This document shows, in pieces, positions 22,173 to 34,440 of a stretch of 64,000 bases of DNA. This DNA is from Rhodocollybia butyracea (Eukaryota > Basidiomycota > Agaricomycetes > Agaricales > Omphalotaceae). The translations under genes were made by a program, and so were the position numbers. The stretch is taken from contig JADNRY010000047.1 in assembly GCA_015501585.1 (NCBI GenBank), positions 248,001 to 312,000 on the forward strand, in the 5' to 3' direction. Within the stretch, counting starts at the first letter, position 1; each line of letters opens with the position of its first letter. The notes below the pieces were generated by a model that was not told the origin of the DNA, did not search any database, and saw nothing but the letters and a program-made list of their open reading frames with translations.

Positions 22173-25145
22173 TTAATCCTCATCATCGTCGACATCATTC
22201 GCAGCTCTAGGAAGCGAGGCGGCTTGCCAACCTTCGATAATCATCAGAGCCATATATATCACAAACGCGGCATCCATTCCGCCTCGCGACTCTGGTTGGC
22301 CTACAACCCACGAAACGAAATGGAGTGTATCGAGAGTGAGTGCAATAACCTTGATCATCGCTGATATACGGTAGCTTCCTGCAAAGAATCCAGATGAGCT
22401 ATTGAGGACAAGCTGACAAACCTTGCCAGAAACAAAGAGAGGGTCAACAATGCTTTGCTTCATGATCAAATCTCTGTAAAGCATCTTCGCTTCGAGAACT
22501 GAAGAATCAGGGTCCGGATGCAACTGTGCTGCGATGTTTGGGATACGCGGAAGCATAAAATGATATGCGATAAAAAGCGAGGCGATCATCTTTTATGATA
22601 ATGAGTTCCAAGTACACGGAAACGTCGACAGGCACTCACTGCTAAGCGAGATCTCCATCGCATCGTGAACTTTTCCAATCGTTCGCTGGAACGCTCTTGA
22701 CGATTCGGTCGTAATCTCCGAATGGTAGGAATAATTCTCCGCAGCAAGGTGTCTTCAGATCCAGATGGCCATGCCAATTCGATTCTCAGTGCCACCATCG
22801 ACATCCATATCGCTTGTAAGGGAATAAATGCAACCATCAAGAACCGTATAATGTGAATCAGTGACTGCAACCGACGGGATCTAGCCCCACCAGAGCGAAT
22901 AGTATCGAAAATGCTCATTTCGTTCGATGGCGGTAGTAAATACTGCAACGCTGACCAGGCGCTACGTCCTTGGATGATAAACTCGCAGTTCACGAGACTG
23001 GCAACAACGAGCAGAAGGGTTCCTGGTACGGAAATAAATGCAGAGGTGCTTCGTGTATACCAGTATAATGCGTCGAATGCACCGCTTATGACCAAGAGTG
23101 ATTTTCTGCGAATCGTGAACATGGATATATGGCAGTAAGTATAAGCAACAACGTTTACTCACGACAGGACATTCAAGAGCAATCGCCTTCGCGGATGTGT
23201 GCTGCTTTCTCGATGTAATCCGAAAATACTATCTATGGTATGCTTAAATAATGAGTGAATAAGCAATAAGTAGTAACAAGAGACTTGCTTCGCTGGTCAA
23301 TTTCATCTTGAACCATGATTTGCTTGTAATTGCTTTCGCTGTCAGGAGTACTATCCGAGTTCTGGGGAACTATCAGGGAGTTCATTGAATCGAACATTGT
23401 CCTTTTGGACAAGGAGATTCCGGAATAGGTGATAAGCCAGATTATGTCCAAATTTGAGTCTACGAGGTAAACAACACCGTCAATGACAATAATACAATGT
23501 CAACTAAGGCTAAACCTGATATATTGAAATCTAGAGGGTCAAGAAATGGGTTGGGAGGGAAGGGTTTGTCCAAGCTACTGTTGCAAATCGGTATCATGGG
23601 AACTGGGCTGAAATCCTAACAAGAAATTAACAGCATTGCTGGTAATAAGACGAGTGGTTCTCACTTTGGGACCTAAGCCATATTCACTGGCTTCCAAATA
23701 GGGTGCGTAAGCCCACTCGGTTCTATTAGAACCATCATCAAGTGGGATTCCCAACTCAAACAGTGTCTCGAGGTTCCCTGTGCTATGATAATCACGATGG
23801 CAAGAAGTTACCCATTTCAATGAATCCGCTGATGAGTGCCATAGGTTTGGCCTCTTGTGATGTTCTTCAATTTCACTGAGCTTTAAGGACTTTCCACACT
23901 TGACTTCGATGTGAACTTCATGAAGTAACATCACCTGATAATTCATACCTCTGCAGATTTTAGGATATGATGTGATTTATTGAACGAGTCGAAGTTCATA
24001 ACCTTGAGTTCTTTGACAATTTGTATATGTGTTCTATCGAACAGTCAGTGCGGCGCAGGGACAATATGAAAAGACTGTTTAGACATACCGAGAAATAACA
24101 TAAGGTACTTGAGTAAAACTTGAGTACTTGAAAATGGATGGAAAACTATCACTATCATTCCAGCAAGGATGAGGAGTTTGAAATAATTGAACCAAAGGCA
24201 TAACAAATGATAAGAGATCCATTGCCTCGTCCCGAAGAGAATCGCGATCTTTCCCCTCCGAACCCAAGGGAAATCTAGGGGAGCACTGTAGTTTCGTTTC
24301 CACAACAGAGATTGAAACATCTTACGGCCGCGCGCGCTTCGGTGTTATGGCAGATTTGTGAATCCAACTTGAATACGTTTTCAGATTATCGAGTGGGGAA
24401 GGAGATGTTGGTAGGATCGTGAAGGCTGCCTTTAACCCGTCTCGTCCCATGCCCCAGGATTCTTTCCAGTCCCGACTATTGAAGCCATGAGGCTTGTAGA
24501 TTTCCAGCAGACATCTACTCACTGATACTCGGCCGAAATGGAGAAGTTTATTGTGGTAGAACTGGCGTCGGAGAGCCGAACTTGCCTGAAAGCAACATCG
24601 GAGTGGATAATTTTGAACAAGGCATCGACAGTAGTTGTGGTGAACGGTTGTAGTTCGGACGAATTCGTGTATAGGAGTTCACTCCAGATAGATTTCGCCC
24701 CAAAACTATTCAATTGAACAGGTCCGTCCATGAGTGCTGAATCGCGTCGCCCCCCAATTTCTGATACATTCTTTCCCATATTCTTCAGCCATTCTCGTTC
24801 CTCTTCAACTGAAGCTCGAGCCCAGATTGTTACGCCAATGTCGAAATACTGATCTTCTCCTATGAGAGGTTGTACGACTAGGCTTCGATCTGTGACCTGG
24901 TCGAGGGTCTGGTTCTGATAAAGCTTTCGATTTGGATTTGATAACAAGACCTTTGTTTCTGAGTTGATATGTACAAGCGTGGACCAGAGATGACGTGTAA
25001 TAACGGAAAGTCCGATGAAGAAGGTAGCGCGAGTGAAGAGAATGTAAAAGCATTTCACCAAAAGCCGAGAGTCAACTCGATACTTTTTTCGAGGACCTTG
25101 AAGCGAAATAGAAGAAAGCTCTGCTACATGCTCCTCGGAGGACAT
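22173..25145 (-). CDS. Multi-exon membrane protein, tandem copy A
   Basis: A gene of about ten exons starting at ATG 25145 (MSSEEHVAEL) and ending at TAA 22173 after an acidic DDVDDDED tail. A first membrane helix (around CFYILFTRATFFIGLSVI) is followed by a long extracellular-type region with several N-glycosylation sequons. Near the C-terminus there are about five more hydrophobic segments (for example FISVPGTLLLVVASLV, IRFLMVAFIPLQAIWM, IKVIALTLDTLHFVSWVV, VIYMALMII). Exon 1 is 24523-25145; the last exon is 22173-22589 with the preceding one ending near 22640. Copy B at 26.9-29.8 kb shares the whole layout, including exon borders. I do not recognise a named family; a receptor- or transporter-like role is only a guess. 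No frameshift was seen in the exons I checked. Confidence 0.7.
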
Positions 25146-25737
25146 GGTTGAAGCTATAGCATAAGTATTTGAAGTACACAGACGACACCTGATGTACACA
25201 TTCACAGCAGTAGGTAGAACTTGACTCAACCTCGCAAGCGAGCTAGCGCCCACACGTGCTCCTACTGGGTATTCCAAAAGGTAGTCACAAAAGAGGTTTG
25301 ACAGACTCTTAGCCGTAGCTGGAGTACTACTAGGGGAGACACACAAGGGACCACAATTTTCAACGATGCTACAAGCCTGGAAATCGATTGCATATGTAGT
25401 AACGACATGAGGCATAGGCTGCAGCGCAAAGTGACCGTGTGGTATGAGCTCAGATCAACGATTACAAGGTAAATAAATCACTTGGAACACTTTAGCCCTG
25501 GAGTGCCAGCAGCCAGACCAGCAGTGAGTGGAATATGATTTGGGGTTTGGATAAGCAACAGAGTCACATAAGAGGGAAGGGAAGGTATATAGAAGAGCGA
25601 TACGCCTTAGAGTTTTGTCGTGAAAGATATGCAATTTAAAACAACAGGATCAGGACTTGTAGTAGGTAGCAGGAGGTAGCAGGTGCCTTTGATTCAGGGC
25701 AGAGACAGAGCAGGCTGAATGTCGATCCTCCAAAGAG
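25146..25737. other. Intergenic stretch between copy A and the 299-residue gene
   Basis: About 590 bases. Continuing the copy A frame upstream of its ATG gives an open stretch to 25415, but it is not matched in copy B, so I treat it as untranslated. A short GTAGCAGGAGGTAGCAGGTGCC repeat-like patch lies near 25663-25684. Confidence 0.4.
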
Positions 25738-26787
25738 TTACTGGGGCGGCGTTTGGTTCATTATAGCCCGAACCACAGCGCATCGTCTATCAAAAGCCAA
25801 CACAAAGTTCATAAAAGCCTCAATATGATCCTGCATTTCTTGTGGCATAACACTGGGCTTTTCATCATCTTTTGTTATTCCCAATAGTGCGCGCTCCAAC
25901 GAGTCCTCGATGTGGTTCATCTCACGAAGAGTGCGTGCCCGAAAGACATGCTCAAAGTCGAATGTCATGGGAAATGTAGTGCACTCGAGGACCCTCAATG
26001 CGTGGAAAGCTAGGGCGAAAGGAGTAACATGGGTTTTAACGGGAGGAAAATTTGTGTATGGACGTCGAAACAGGTCAAGTCCGTGATTCAGCGGGGGCTG
26101 ATCCGTGAAGCGAGGAGGGCAGAGCAAGGTATATTCATATATGGTGTCGTCTTTCTGAGCAGGGAATGAGTAAGAGCTCGAAGGGGGATAAGATTGAACC
26201 TACCAAGGCAGCGAATCCACCTAACGAACCATTCCGAAGTTGAGACCACTCAGATTCGTCCAGAATCGGTCTGTTAAGATACTGTGCTAAAGTATACAGA
26301 ATCTCTTTCGATGCCAACAGGATTAACCGATGCATATCCATCAGCATGCTAATATCCGAGCGTACTAGAGGAGCAGGAGGTGAGATAGTCATATAGACAG
26401 CATGAGAAAAGGGCCGTACAGATCATGGTGAACAAGCGGGATTGGATAGACATTTCTGCCTCACTCATTGCCAAAATACGGGCAGTCAGTTTCACCTAGG
26501 AAGCATCAAACCAAGAATCCATAGCCATAAAAGCGGCTTACTGCGTCTAAAGGGGCCGAGTGCGGCAGCATTATGTAGGTTACCTTCGTCACTCCCTTGA
26601 CGAGAGCTGGAGTCAAAGTGATTGAGCATTGGTCTCCGGTTACTAAGTCTAGATCATCTGCTTCGATGGCACTGTCGTTATACTCTTCGGGATCGGAGAA
26701 TAGTAAGTCTACTTCTTCGTTGCTGAGAGGAGTTACTTGATCAAAAACAGATTGACCATGCATGTATGGAGATGGTGGTGTCTCCAT
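25738..26787 (-). CDS. Hypothetical protein of 299 residues between the tandem membrane-protein genes
   Basis: Four exons (26542-26787, 26420-26495, 26204-26364, 25738-26154) join exactly in frame to 299 residues ending in TAA. Introns are 46-55 bases with canonical borders. The N-terminus is acidic (EEVDLLFSDPEE), and the C-terminal two thirds look helical (LLASKEILYTLAQYL; FALAFHALRVLECTTF; HIEAFMNFVLAFDRRCAV). No signal peptide or membrane helix is evident. I do not recognise the family. It is on the same strand as both membrane-protein copies and only once present, so it was probably there before or inserted after the duplication. Its start is 97 bp from the stop of copy B. Confidence 0.65.
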
Positions 26788-26883
26788 GACTGAGTTAAGT
26801 ATCCCGGGCCGGCGACGATATCGATTTACAGTTTGCGTGTCCTTGACAGCTCAAACTATTATGTATTACTATACTTTCGTACA

Positions 26884-29845
26884 TTATTCTTGTTCATCGT
26901 CGACATCGTTGACAGCTTTAGGAAGCGTAACAGCTTGCCATCCTTCGATAATCATCAAAGCCATATATATCACATACGCGGCATCCATCCCACCTCGCGA
27001 CTCTGGAAGTCCTACAATCCACGAGATGAAGTGAAGCGTGTCAAGCGCGAGCACCACAAACTTGAGAACCGCTGCAATACGGTAACTTCCCGCAAAGAAT
27101 CCAGACGAGTTATTCAGTACAAGCTGGAAAACTTTGCCAGAAACAAAAAGAGGATCAACAATGTTTTGTTTCATGATTAGATCCTTGTAGAGCATTTTGG
27201 CTTCAAAGACCGAAGGATCAGGATCAGGATGCAACTGAGCTGCGATTTTTGGGACGTGTGGAAGCATAAAGTGATATGCAATAAAAAGCGATGCGATGAT
27301 CTTTTATGATAAAATGAGATTTAAGCAGGGGGAATGTCGACAAGCACTCACTACTATCCGAGATCTCCAACGCATCGTAGAGCTCTCTATTCGTTCACTG
27401 ACGCGCTCCTGATGGTTAGGTCGTATCCTCCGTAAAGTAGGAATGGTCCTTCTCAGCAATGTGTCTTCAGATCCAGATGGCCATACACATTCAATCCTCA
27501 GGGCTGTCATTGACATCCATATTGCTTGCAAGACAATCGGTATGATCAGGAACGACTGTGAAATGCGAAGGAGTGAGGATAATCGATTGGATCTCATCAT
27601 GAAAACATTGTCTGCTGGCGGTAATAAAACCTGATATGCTGACCATGCATCACGTCCTTGTATGATAAATTCGCAGTTCACAAGACTGGCAACAGCAAGG
27701 AGAAGGGTCCCTGGTATGGATATGAAGCTGGTGGTATTTCGTGTGTACCAGTAGAGTGCGTCAAATGCGCCAGCGATAATCAAGAGGGACTTTCTGTGAA
27801 TAGTATAAATACCAAATCTTATGAAAGTGGTGAAAACTTACGACAAGAAATTTAAGAGCAGCCGCCTTCGCCCATATGCATTACCCTCCCGATATATACC
27901 AAAAAGGCTATCTAGAATGTATCCGTTAGATAGTGTATGAGCACATCATATACTGAACTCACTGTGCTGGTCGATTCTGTCTTGAAGCATGACTTGTTGA
28001 TAGTCGCTCCCAGCTTTAATGAGGTAAAACGGGTCTTCGGGAGCCATCAGCGAGTTCATTGCGTTGAATATCGTCCTTTCAGACAAGGAAATTCCGGAAT
28101 ATGTGATATGCCAGCTTATATTCAAACCTGAGACTACCAAGGCAAATTGATAACGATAATTCTGTCAGTGGTATTACACCGAACCAGTTTGTGTCCAGGA
28201 CAAACCTGGAATGTTAAAGGCCAAAGGGTCCGCTAATGTGCGATAATCAAGGGGATCGATTGAGCTATCGTTGCAGATTGTCTGTGTAGGAATCGGGCTG
28301 AAATCCTAGATTAAATAATCGTCAGCATCACTAATAATAAGCTGGGTAACCTCACTTTTGGGCCTAAGCCATTTTGATTGGCTTCGAAATAAGGCGCGTA
28401 AGCCCACTCGGTTTGATTGGAACCACCATCGAGTGAGGTTCCGAGCTCGAAAAGAGTCTCGAGAATCCCTGTGCGATGATAATCACGATTATGGCAGCTG
28501 GTGACCCATTTCATTGAAGATTCCTCCTCGTTCCAGTGCCATATAAGCATCTTCTTATATTGTGGATCAATCTCATTGGAGTCTAAAGACCTCCCGCACT
28601 TTCCTTCGTTATGAGCGTCATGGAATACAGGTATACAATAATACATACTTGCGCAGATTTGATGATGGAATGTGACTTATTGAACGAGTCGAAATTCATG
28701 ATTCCAAATTCCTTGATAATTTGCACGTGTGTTCTATTAAACGGTCAGCGTGGCACAATCGCACTCTGAAGGACGGTTAGACGTACCTAGAGAGAATAAA
28801 AGGCGCATTAGTACGGATTGGATAGCTGCTATCGGTCTGGACACTGGCATTCACGCAAGGATGAGGAACTTGGAAAGATTGGACCAATGGCATGACGAAG
28901 GATATGAGATCGGTTGCCTCATCCCCAAGAGATTTGGGGCTGTTCTCTTCGGAACCCAAGGGAAATCTAGGGGAAAATTTCATATTTGTGACTCAGGTAA
29001 TTGAAACTTCATACGGCCATGCTCGCTTCTGTGTTATGCCAGAGTCATGAATCCAGCTGGAATATGTTTTGAGATTCCTGAGAGCGGAATTGGGTCGTGG
29101 TAGAATTGTGAAGGCTGCCTTCAGAGCATCTTGTCCGGTCCATTGCTTGAAATCTGGACTGCATATTCAAAGATGAGTGAGATTGATATCATTCTCATAG
29201 ATCTTCTACTCACAAATAACTTGCCGGAATAGAAAAGTTTACTGTGGTAGAACTGACATCAGAGAGTCGAACATGCCTGAAAGCAATATCGGAGTAGATA
29301 ATTTTGAACAATGCGTCGGGAGTAGTTGTATTGAAACCGTAGACATTGAACATGGATGTATACTCGTATTGGTTCTGGATCCCACCCAGCCGCCACCCGA
29401 AGCCACTTAAATCAACAGGTCCGTCGATGAGTGAAACTGCGCGCCGCGTTTGAGTTTCTGATACATTCTTCCCAGCATCCCTCAACCATGCTCGTTCCTC
29501 TTCAGGCGAAGCCCGAGCCCAGATGGTCACACCGATATCGAAAGCCTGGTCTTCTCCTATGAGGGGTTGTACAACCAAGCTTCGATCTGTAACCTGGTCG
29601 ATGGTCTGATTTTGGTAAAACCTTTGATTGGGATTCACCAGAAAGGCCTTTGTTTGGAGGTCCATATGTGAAAGCATTGACCATAGATGACGCATAGTAG
29701 CGGAAAGTCCAAAGAAGAACATGGCTCGAGTAAAGAGGATGTAAATACATTTCACTAAAAGTCGAGGGTTAACTCGGTGTATTTTGCGAGGACGTTGAAG
29801 CGAGGTAGAAGCGAACTCTTCGATAGTTTGCTCTTTAGAAGACAT
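26884..29845 (-). CDS. Multi-exon membrane protein, tandem copy B
   Basis: Paralogue of the gene at 22173-25145, same strand, start ATG at 29845 (MSSKEQTIEE) and stop at 26884. The same order of segments is seen: one N-terminal membrane helix (YILFTRAMFFFGLSATM), a long region with QNQTIDQVTDRSLVVQPLIG shared with copy A (QNQTLDQVTDRSLVVQPLIG), and the C-terminal hydrophobic segments including FISIPGTLLLAVASLVNCEF and DTLHFISWIVG. Several exon borders coincide with copy A. Sequence identity is high in the membrane segments and lower in the extracellular part, as expected if the outer part evolves faster. No assigned function. Confidence 0.7.
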
Positions 29846-30202
29846 GGTTGGATGGAACAAGACTGTCGTTGGACCACTGGGTTATATATCCCGTTGAGAA
29901 TTGAGTACTTGAGCAGCGCTTTACACGCATCTTTGCGAAAGAGCAACTGAGGCTGTAAAATTCGGGTATCTTCTGATTTTACTGATAGACGCCCTTAGCA
30001 TCCTCCCATGGTCACGCGAACTCGTTTGGTTAACTCAATTACCTTCAATTACTCGCTCACTGCATGCTGGAATTGTGCTGAAATTCGTTAGACATCTTGT
30101 CACTCGGCTTTGGCCTTGTTCAATCCCAAGGCTTTCCCGAGTTTGATATGGTACGGAAAGAAACGGAACAGTTTACGTACGTGAAGAGGTCAGTAATCAC
30201 AT
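29846..30202. other. Intergenic stretch, divergent promoters
   Basis: About 360 bases between the start of copy B (minus) and the ORF at 30203 (plus). No other gene is apparent; a few T-rich patches only. Confidence 0.35.
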
Positions 30203-30616
30203 ATGGGAACTCAAGACTCAGGTTCAACAATCTTTTCTAGTTCAACGAACCCAAACCAACACCACGAAGAACAGCCAATGTCCTCTCCAACCTCACCGAC
30301 GACGCCCAGACGCCGTCTTTCTTCGCGTCGTGGCTCAATCAGCGCTCCAGATCCATTCGCCAAACACGCCGAAATCAACTTGAATCCCAACAGACTTTCC
30401 AGCAGCACGCTTACCATCGTTAGAGTTCCCAATGCAAATTCCGACTCGTTGTCCCATGCACACAGCGCATTTGCTAATGCAAATCCAGGCACTATATCTC
30501 TTAAGGATCCTCCTGGTCCAGGACAGCGCAGACCGCATCGTAGAATAGGAAACCATGAGACTGGACCTTTAGGGAGACCAGAACCAGCATCTGGCGCCCC
30601 AGGAAGCCCCGAATGA
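30203..30616 (+). CDS. Ser/Pro-rich upstream ORF or frameshifted N-terminus of the next gene
   Basis: An ATG-started frame of 137 residues rich in Ser, Pro, Thr and Arg (TPRRRLSSRRGSISAPDPF). It ends with TGA that overlaps the ATG of the next frame (ATGA at 30613-30616). The composition matches the downstream protein, and the downstream frame can be read upstream as far as a RPRKPRMSF-like sequence. It could therefore be the true N-terminus of the same protein joined by an unseen intron or a base error, or an upstream ORF. No domain is recognised. Confidence 0.4.
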   Translation: MGTQDSGSTIFSSSTNPNQHHEEQPMSSPTSPTTPRRRLSSRRGSISAPDPFAKHAEINLNPNRLSSSTLTIVRVPNANSDSLSHAHSAFANANPGTISLKDPPGPGQRRPHRRIGNHETGPLGRPEPASGAPGSPE

Positions 30617-32781
30617 GTTTCGCTTTTTCCACCTTTGGATCTTCGAGGCCTAGCCCGTCAGACAGAACTGGCGCAAGGACACCATCGCCGTCATCACCAT
30701 CCAGACTCAGGCCTTCATCGCCTGGATCGGGATATGCTGCACCGAAACCCAAACTTACTCCAGAGCAGCTGTACGATTTAGCTCATAATGCGACAAATCT
30801 CACGTCTTCACAAAATCAGAGAGCATATCCGTTTCTTGGATCGCCTCGCTCCTCACCATTATCATCTATCCAAGGGGTCAGCTCTGGTGCTGAACCAGCT
30901 ACGTTCACTCCTTTGCATCCATCGGTGTACCTTCCATTCATCGATCGCCCAGCTGAGGTGAAAGCTCTCATAGAGTCTACACCTACGCGAAAACTCTTCG
31001 CGCTTCTAAAGCAAACGTTTCCAAGGGGCAATTATTCTGATTCTGCTGCTGCCCCTATTACGAGTGCACGCCTTGTCGTAACCAATGCTGACCCTAACCA
31101 ATCACCTCCTGTATCACCCGTTCTAAGTGATCCCAATCCAACCACGTGGACGTACGATGGTCTCATCTCGTATCTCACTACTACTCCTCGCGAGAACGCT
31201 CCCGACGCGCTCTGGATCGCTAAGATCCGAAAATGTATTCTATCTCGCTCCGAACTAATCTGGGAACGTGTCAAGGGCGCTTTAGGTGTGCCTCCTGAGT
31301 TGGACGTGGATTTCGATTTGGATATGGACATGGACGCAGATGTCTTCGAATCGTCAGAGTCTGAATCTGAATCGGACAGAGATATGCAATCACCTCTCTC
31401 TGTGAAGACGCCAAAGACAGATGAGATGGAGGATGGTGGGATGAAAGCGAGAGGGTACTGGGAAGGCTGGGATGCGATTGTAGACAGCCCTGTCTATGAC
31501 CGTAGTGCCTTTCCATCTGCCAACTCTGCGTCTCCCTCGGCTGATGAACCAATGCCGATAAACGCTGCAGCTGCGATGGTGCGCACGCGCCATTCGTACT
31601 CATCAGAAGATACGACAGACAGTCTAACGCCCGTTCAGAAGGAGTCGCGGTCACCTTCCCGGGCGGACACGGAAGTACCAGAGATCAGACAACAAATGCC
31701 TACTCCGACGACGATGTCGTTCGATGACGGACAACAAGCAAACGCTGCTTCTCAGGATGGCAATATGTCAGCAGCCAAACACAGGAAATCGACTTCACGT
31801 TCCTCGTGGGGATCACAGGGATCCTTCTCTGCTTCTTCTATATCGAGTCCGAATCCGGAGACGGGAGTGATCATTGAACCTCTCATTATTTCCCCTAACC
31901 AAGGAATTGTCGGCTCTTCGGGTTTAAACCCGCCTCCTCTCAGCCTTCCGGCATCGTTGGCCGATTCGGTTAACCCTGGAAGTACGAATGCGCTGGGGAT
32001 ATACTGGAGGGTGAAGAGGAAGAAGATGACGCGGGGAAAGCCAAAGAAGAATCAAAAGAAGATGTCACAACGACGAACTCGCCAAATCCCACAATCGATC
32101 CTGTTCAGATCCACGGTCTGCGTATATCTCTGCCATCCTCCCCTGGAAGCTCTGCCGCATCTTCGCCAGTATTGTCATACCGCCCCTTCTCGCACAATCC
32201 TATCCCTGGTTCGCTCAGCCGAACCAATTCTTTGACCCAGACGGAATCAAAGCGCTCGAGCTGGGGAAGTATCGGGAGCGGTGTAAATCTGTATCGGACT
32301 CAGAGTCTTGGGTTGACAAGAACGGGATCTTCTGGCTCAATCACATCAATTGGCTCGCAGGGACTTATGGGATACTCAAGCGACTATTCGTCGCGTGGTT
32401 TTGCAGGTGGTACGGGAGAGGGAGGAAGTGGCTATGACTCTGAAGGAGGGTACGATCCCGTTGGAGATCGCTCACCGGGAAATCCGCTCTTTCCTTCTAA
32501 TTTTGCTCGGTTAGCCACTGGGCCAACGTTACAAGCAAAGTAAGTGTTTTTTGTTTCCTTCCATGTGTGGGTGCTGATTCTCCTTCTGTCTGTCCCTCAG
32601 TAACCCCTCCCTCCGCTCCCCCTCGCTTCCTCCCCAATCAAAATATCCTCATGTGTTGTATGGACGAAAGAATAGAATCGATCGAAGGGGCAGTAATACA
32701 AGTGGTGTCAGTGGGACCTCGAACGACTATGCGCTTACACTGGGCAGTGGGTCCAGTCATGTCGCTGAGTCGACGGGTTGA
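30613..32781 (+). CDS. Ser/Pro-rich low-complexity protein, one frameshift
   Basis: The first exon runs from 30613 to 32539 and the second from 32601 to 32781, with a GTAAGT donor and CTCAG acceptor. A moderately conserved-looking globular part (YLPFIDRPAEVKALIES; KLFALLKQTFP; WTYDGLISYL; DALWIAKIRKCIL) is embedded in Ser/Pro-rich sequence with phospho-site-like repeats. At 31995-31998 a run of four G breaks the frame: one more G would join ..STNALG to DILEGEEEDD, after which the frame stays open to the splice donor. The end of the protein is LTLGSGSSHVAESTG. No named domain is recognised. The frameshift is probably a homopolymer-length error, because both flanking frames are long and compositionally alike. 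Confidence 0.6.
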
Positions 32782-33574
32782 TATATGGAGTCAAGAAAAA
32801 CCCGCCATGGATGGAAATAGAACGCCATCCCTGTGAAAGTCACCTGCATAATATGGATTTGTATAAGTTTGGGACGCAGGTAAACCAAGTGGAATTGTTG
32901 TATGTTAGTTTGTTTAATCAGGGTGTTTATTTACTTCATCTAGGGTTTTTCTTCTTTGGTTTCATAATGTCTACACACGGTAGTTTTCTCAAGTAAATGG
33001 ATCGGTGGAGGCTCGGAATGCTCAGTGTCATCATGATTCAATGAAAGTGTTAGCACGACCTGGGGTATGGTAGTTGGTTATTACATCTGCTCTTGTGAGG
33101 GAGTGCTGGGCTCAACTCCCACATAAATCAATGAGCGGCCTGATTTTTTGTTTGCTGACTTGGGTATCTCGTCTGTTTACATAAGCCGGTCAAAGCTGGG
33201 TATATCACTTCCATATTCAGATTAGACCTTTCTTGGGCGCGCCGGTCCCTATTGAGCAGGGCCCGCAACATTAGTTTATACTCGTGTACTAGATTAGGCT
33301 AAAATATTTAGGCATAAAATTGGGGCCCGGCACTGCGGCCGCCGGATGAACTTAGTGAACAAAGTCCAGGAAGACCAGGGAAGACCCAGGAAAGCATGGG
33401 CTCGCTGTCTGTTTCATCTCCATAGAGTCCGGCTGTTCCCTCATGAGACCTCGGTGGGAGAGCTGTGAAAATTGTTACCACACATCTTTGCTTCACACAT
33501 TTACTGGAAAGTGATCCGTGCGTCGCAGCGGAGCATCGGCTTTTTACCTAACCACCTCTTGGACCATAACCTCC
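32782..33574. other. Intergenic stretch with a tRNA-like pol III promoter motif
   Basis: About 790 bases without a supported gene. At 33068-33077 (TGGTAGTTGG) and 33109-33119 (GGCTCAACTCC) there are sequences resembling the A and B boxes of tRNA-type promoters, at typical spacing. The acceptor ends do not pair, so this is not an intact tRNA gene. From about 33177 the sequence resembles 34560 onward, the left edge of the RNase H duplication. Confidence 0.35.
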
Positions 33575-34258
33575 ATGTCTCGTCGCTTTAATCCGGACGA
33601 TAATCCCAATTTTTCTGTTCAAGAAAACTATTATCGCCGTAATACCCAGTCCAAAAACCGCATGCGCTGGATGTTCCAAAAGGATCAATCCCGCTGCGTT
33701 CTCTTGTATGTCGACGGTGCAGCGCCCAACAACGGCTATACAAATGTCCGCGCAGGTTGTGGAATTGTTATCTCTCCCGGAAAATCTATCTCTTTTCCGC
33801 TCGAACGCGCTGCAAATGTCACGTCCACGTCGAACCGCGCAGAACTTCGCGCGGCTGATGCAGCATTGCGAATGTGTGATTGGGACTGGGATGAAGGATT
33901 TAATCGCGTTGTTATTGCCACCGATTCGACGCACGTGGCTATTGGGATATCGCACTGGGTTTATGCCTGGCAGGTAAATGAATGGGGGAATTCGAGTGGA
34001 AAGCCAGTGGCGAACCAGGATTTGTGGAAAAGGTTGCTCGAGAGAGTAAAGCAGTTCGAGGACAGAGGCGTAGATGTACAGTTTTGGCATGTCCGAAGGG
34101 AATATAATGAGGAAGCAGACCAAGCTGCAAAACGAGGAGCTGTAAGCCCTCTGTTTCTTTGTTTCTATCATCAGGATGCTAACCTTCCCCAAACTTAGGA
34201 CATGTCTCAAAATGTCTACGAGTTTCAGGATATACGCATCGAAAGTGCTTTCACTTGA
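33575..34258 (+). CDS. RNase H-fold protein, tandem copy 1
   Basis: Two exons (33575-34141, 34199-34258) give 208 residues starting MSRRFNPDDNP. The four carboxylates of the type 1 RNase H active site can be located: D in YVDGAAPNNG, E in NRAELRAADAAL, D in IATDSTHV and D in NEEADQAAKRGA. Such enzymes cut the RNA strand of RNA-DNA hybrids; single-domain forms like this are common in basidiomycetes and are not part of a retrotransposon here, since no reverse transcriptase or integrase lies nearby. Compared with copy 2 the substrate-handle region has drifted (YAWQVNEWGNSSG in place of FTWQENGWRNLKG). The start is placed at 33575 because copy 2 has its only in-frame ATG at the equivalent position. 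Confidence 0.8.
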
Positions 34259-34440
34259 ACAAACAAACCATGCTCATCAACGAAGTGGCTGATTTTGTTA
34301 CTTAAAGAAGAAACCTTATGTACTTCAGTTTATATAAGGGACACTAGCTTACGGGCACAGCGTGAGACTTTGAATGTTTTAACCTTTTGAACCCTTGAAA
34401 GAAAACCAAAAGGAGCAGGATCTCCGGGAAATACTCGACA

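Noticed and set aside
25738..26787. Homeodomain mating-type protein
   Set aside because: The 299-residue product has no WF.N homeodomain motif, and the neighbouring genes are not those of a mating-type locus.
33061..33121. Functional tRNA gene
   Set aside because: The 5' TGGGGTA and the 3' stretch after the T-arm do not pair, and the anticodon stem is poor.
33548..34210. Minus-strand frame of 220 codons
   Set aside because: Exactly antisense to RNase H copy 1 and present only because of that gene's codon pattern.
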